A stretch of DNA of 44,063 bases from a bacterium. GTDB taxonomy: Bacteria > Krumholzibacteriota > Krumholzibacteriia > LZORAL124-64-63. Every line of letters starts with the position of its first letter. Within the stretch, counting starts at the first letter, position 1. Where the stretch lies: contig JAHIYU010000199.1 in NCBI GenBank assembly GCA_018814885.1, forward strand, positions 1 to 44,063, given 5' to 3'. Under the pieces are notes generated by a model. It made no database searches and had not been told where the DNA came from. It worked only from the letters and a program-made list of their open reading frames with translations. A program made the translations under genes and the position numbers. Below, one piece after another: positions 41,878 through 44,063 of this stretch.

Positions 41878-42945
41878 ATGCGCACGCGACAAGAAAATGG
41901 CCTGCTGCCGGTGATCTGGGTCTGGATCGCCTTTCTCGCCGTCTTCCGGGTCGGAGTGGTCCGGGCGGCCGATGGGCTGTCGCGCTCCGAGATGATCGGG
42001 TACACGCAGTGGCTGCAGGCGATGGCCCAGGAAGATGAGACGCCGCGCTTGTATCCCCTCGGCAAGACCGAAGCAGAGATCGTCGCCGACAGCTTCGACA
42101 GGCGCCTGACCGCCGCGCGGGCCCTGATCGACTATGACGAGACGACGATCCGCGCCTGGAACGCCGTCGACTTCACGAGCGAGTTTCAGTCCCTCAACCA
42201 CGCGCGCGGCTCCCGGGAGATCCTGGATTTCGCGGGGGCCATGCAGTGGTACCGGACCGCCCTGCGCGCGCGCGAGCCCGTCGCTGCCGACGGAATGCTC
42301 GCCCGCGAGATCTTCGCCACCGCCGTCATGTCGGGCGACTCGCTGCTGGTGCTGGAGCAGCTGCTGAACGTGGTCGGCGGGACGGACCTGAAGGACAGGG
42401 CCGAGGCCGTCGTGCTGGCCTATCGCCACTACCTGCACGAGCGGGACGCGATCAATCTCGGCCTGCTGATGGAGAAGGTGGCGTCGCAACTGGGGCAGAT
42501 GCCGGCGGAGATCGTCTACTGGCACGCCTTCGCCCTGATCCATCTCGGACGCCGCGCCGAGGCCGGGCCGCTACTGGAGCAGCTGGCCCGCAACGGCCGC
42601 CTGGCCGCGACCCTGAACCGCGAGCAGGTGGCCTGGTTCGTACAGGCGCTGCCCGACAACCTGCTGCTGCTGGACAGGGTCCGGGACGCGCTGCGCCTCT
42701 ACCGGCTGCTGGGCGCCCTGCCCGAGACCGCGGCCGGCAGCTGGGCGCGTTACCAGCTCGCCACCGCCTATCTGCTGGACGGGAACTACGCACAGGCGAT
42801 GCCCCTGTTCGCGGAAGCGTGCGAGGCGACCGAGCCGGTCTTCTGGCAGATCCGGTCCTGCGCGCTGGCGGAAACGGCGGCTGCCCTGGACGAGATCCGG
42901 AAGGAGGGTGATCGGTATGACACCGGCGACATCCATGCCCGTTGA
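41878..42945 (+). CDS. Exported helical-repeat protein heading the flgB operon
   Basis: 355 residues; the ATG at 41878 has GGAGCAAGGAAA upstream. The N-terminus (residues about 11-31, LLPVIWVWIAFLAVFRVGVV then RAAD) is a signal peptide or anchor. The rest is predicted helical, with TPR-like hairpins visible: LAREIFATAVMSGDSLLVLEQLL, VYWHAFALIHLGRRAEAGPLLEQL and YQLATAYLLDGNYAQAMPLFAEACEA (in pieces). I do not recognise a named flagellar protein. Being first under a sigma-54 promoter and overlapping the gene before flgB, it is likely a periplasmic factor for rod or ring assembly. A non-flagellar role is possible. Confidence 0.75.
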   Translation: MRTRQENGLLPVIWVWIAFLAVFRVGVVRAADGLSRSEMIGYTQWLQAMAQEDETPRLYPLGKTEAEIVADSFDRRLTAARALIDYDETTIRAWNAVDFTSEFQSLNHARGSREILDFAGAMQWYRTALRAREPVAADGMLAREIFATAVMSGDSLLVLEQLLNVVGGTDLKDRAEAVVLAYRHYLHERDAINLGLLMEKVASQLGQMPAEIVYWHAFALIHLGRRAEAGPLLEQLARNGRLAATLNREQVAWFVQALPDNLLLLDRVRDALRLYRLLGALPETAAGSWARYQLATAYLLDGNYAQAMPLFAEACEATEPVFWQIRSCALAETAAALDEIRKEGDRYDTGDIHAR

Positions 42946-43306
42946 GGCGCCTGCCGGGGGCCCCGACCTCCTGGAAGGCCTGATCGATATCTACGGTCGC
43001 GAGCGGGTCCTGTATCAGGAAGTGCTGCAGCTGTCGCGCGAACAGGCGGAGCTGGTGCGCAGGGGCGAAGGGCTGGCCGGAATCCGCCTCATCCTGGATG
43101 CCAAGCGGGAGCGGCTCGACGAGATCTCCCGTCTGGAGAGCGTCAGCACGGCGGCGCGCGACGCGTGGGAACAGCGGCGACTGGGACCCGGCGGGACTCA
43201 ACCGGCCCGGCTGCAGCAATCCCTGCAGGCGGTCGGGGCGCTCATCGAGAAGATCCTGCAGGTCGAGGCGGAGAACGACCGGCTGTTCATGTCGATGGCC
43301 CGCTGA
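42917..43306 (+). CDS. Small helical flagellar protein, FlgN-like
   Basis: 129 residues. The ATG at 42917 is 9 nt after AAGGAGG (42901-42907); the GTG at 42908 is too close. It overlaps the upstream gene by 29 nt. Long amphipathic helices (LLEGLIDIYGRERVLYQEVL, LSREQAELVRRGEG, then a C-terminal LQAVGALIEKILQVEAENDR) resemble FlgN/FliT-type chaperones. Sequence identity to any named family is not obvious. Position before flgB suggests a chaperone for rod or hook-junction substrates. Confidence 0.6.
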   Translation: MTPATSMPVEAPAGGPDLLEGLIDIYGRERVLYQEVLQLSREQAELVRRGEGLAGIRLILDAKRERLDEISRLESVSTAARDAWEQRRLGPGGTQPARLQQSLQAVGALIEKILQVEAENDRLFMSMAR

Positions 43307-43438
43307 ACCTGCGACCGGGTACGGCCGGACTGGAATGATTCTTGATGGTGAAAAAGACCCGGTCGGTGGGGAAGGAGCTCCGCCAGGGCCGGGGCCATCC
43401 GATCGCGACGAACCCAGCACGGAGGCTACGGCGGGATC

Positions 43439-43852
43439 ATGTTCGACATCACCATCTTTGACCATGCCCACCTCGACCATCTCAAGAAAGCGCTCACGGT
43501 ATATACCCGGCGTCACCGCGTCGTGTCCGAGAACATCGCCAACGTGGAAACGGCGGGCTACCGCGCCCAGGAATACCGCTTCGAGGAACTCCTGCGCAAG
43601 GCCGGCCGGGGAGGGCTGCGGGGAACGCAAACCCATGCCGCACATATGCCCATCGGCGCACGGAGCCTCCGCGACACGGAAGGCGAGACGGCTGCGCAGG
43701 ACGGCGGCTACGACAACGGGATCAACGACGTGGACGTCGATTCGGAAATGACGAGCCTGGCCACCACGGAGCTCTCGTACCGGCTCGCCACCCGCGTCCT
43801 GAGCATGAAATACAACCAGCTCCGCGAGGCCGTGTCGGGCCGCGTTCGCTAG
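43439..43852 (+). CDS. flgB: Flagellar proximal rod protein FlgB
   Basis: 137 residues, the usual FlgB length. N-terminal motif HRVVSENIANVETAGYRAQEY is the rod signature; the C-terminus VDVDSEMTSLATTELSYRLA and SMKYNQLREAVSGR is typical. The nearest ribosome site, GGAGG, is about 13 nt upstream, longer than usual. About 130 nt without coding content precede it. It is followed 15 nt later by flgC. Confidence 0.93.
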   Translation: MFDITIFDHAHLDHLKKALTVYTRRHRVVSENIANVETAGYRAQEYRFEELLRKAGRGGLRGTQTHAAHMPIGARSLRDTEGETAAQDGGYDNGINDVDVDSEMTSLATTELSYRLATRVLSMKYNQLREAVSGRVR

Positions 43853-43867
43853 TGAAGGAGGATGGTG

Positions 43868-44063
43868 ATGGGTGACGGCCTGTTCGGTTCCATCAAGATC
43901 AGCGCGTCCGGCCTGTCGGGCATGCGGACGAAAATGGACACGGTTGCCAAGAATCTGGCCAACGCCGAGACCACGCGCACCACCGAGGGAACGCCCTACC
44001 GGCGGGAGCGGGTGGTGTTCTCCCAGACCCTCGCCGAGAAGCTGGGACTGCGGGCCCTGCCCC
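43868..44063 (+). CDS. flgC: Flagellar proximal rod protein FlgC (3' end outside window)
   Basis: The first 65 codons of flgC. The ATG at 43868 is 6 nt after AAGGAGG (43855-43861); an ATG directly abutting the ribosome site is rejected. The translation begins MGDGLFGSIKISASGLSGMR and continues with VAKNLANAETTRTTEGTPYR then RERVVFS, the FlgC pattern. The frame is open to the end of the window. Confidence 0.93.
   Translation, partial: MGDGLFGSIKISASGLSGMRTKMDTVAKNLANAETTRTTEGTPYRRERVVFSQTLAEKLGLRALP

Noticed and set aside
40123..42543. 806-codon minus-strand frame opposite the response regulator
   Set aside because: Covers the regulator and parts of its neighbours antisense and crosses the 41758 terminator and the sigma-54 promoter; no domain signal.

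Overview
The window is a contiguous, very GC-rich and densely coded stretch of chromosome from a flagellated diderm (LPS-type outer membrane) bacterium. Several features point to the FCB side of the tree or a neighbouring candidate phylum rather than to Proteobacteria: a complete bacillithiol pathway (bshC-bshB1-bshA) in a cell that also has lpxK and a full Tol-Pal system; a 29-residue AURKAIP1/COX24-type ribosomal protein of the kind familiar from Bacteroidota; a GlmU-like two-domain protein of the alternative bacterial type; and a FliW/CsrA pair. The placement is an inference from gene content; no marker here fixes the phylum.

Layout. 1-6841 (+): lpxK (5' end outside the window), nadB, a class I SAM methyltransferase, bshC, bshB1 and bshA, a tightly overlapped run (stop/start overlaps of 4 nt at three junctions). 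6901-11510 (+): tolQ-tolR-TolA/TonB-like-tolB-pal-ybgF, a complete envelope-constriction operon. 11533-14761: a small cupin, fructose-1,6-bisphosphatase (-) and 1-pyrroline-5-carboxylate dehydrogenase. 14828-15096: two divergent tRNA genes, Leu(CAA) and Ala(GGC), with back-to-back promoters. 15188-21109: a small tetraheme cytochrome c and a complete chaperone-usher pilus operon on the minus strand (two DUF4402-like pilins with a terminator between them, a PapD-like chaperone, a 903-residue usher), plus a divergent secreted 118-residue protein. 21123-24091 (+): GlmU-like enzyme, HU-family protein, the 29-residue ribosomal protein, and a PilZ protein.

24334-44063 is a flagellar locus. A sigma-54 promoter drives flgF-flgG-flgA-flgH-flgI-flgJ-flgN-flgK-flgL-fliW-csrA (+). 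Convergent to it lies fliC-fliD-fliS-fliT (-), with a strong sigma-28 promoter in front of fliC. Then come flgM (+), a histidine kinase plus NtrC-type regulator pair, and a second sigma-54 promoter in front of a secreted helical-repeat protein, a FlgN-like small helical protein, flgB and flgC (cut by the window end).

The parts form a readable regulatory cascade: kinase/NtrC-type activator -> sigma-54 promoters for rod, ring and hook-junction genes -> FlgM release -> sigma-28 flagellin promoter -> FliW/CsrA control of flagellin translation. The fliC leader has a GGA-loop hairpin and a GGAAGGAG Shine-Dalgarno sequence that look like paired CsrA sites. The most interesting candidates are the bsh-linked methyltransferase (possible N-methyl-bacillithiol synthesis), the DUF4402 chaperone-usher pilus with a sigma-28-like promoter, the unknown secreted protein heading the flgB operon, and the fliC leader.
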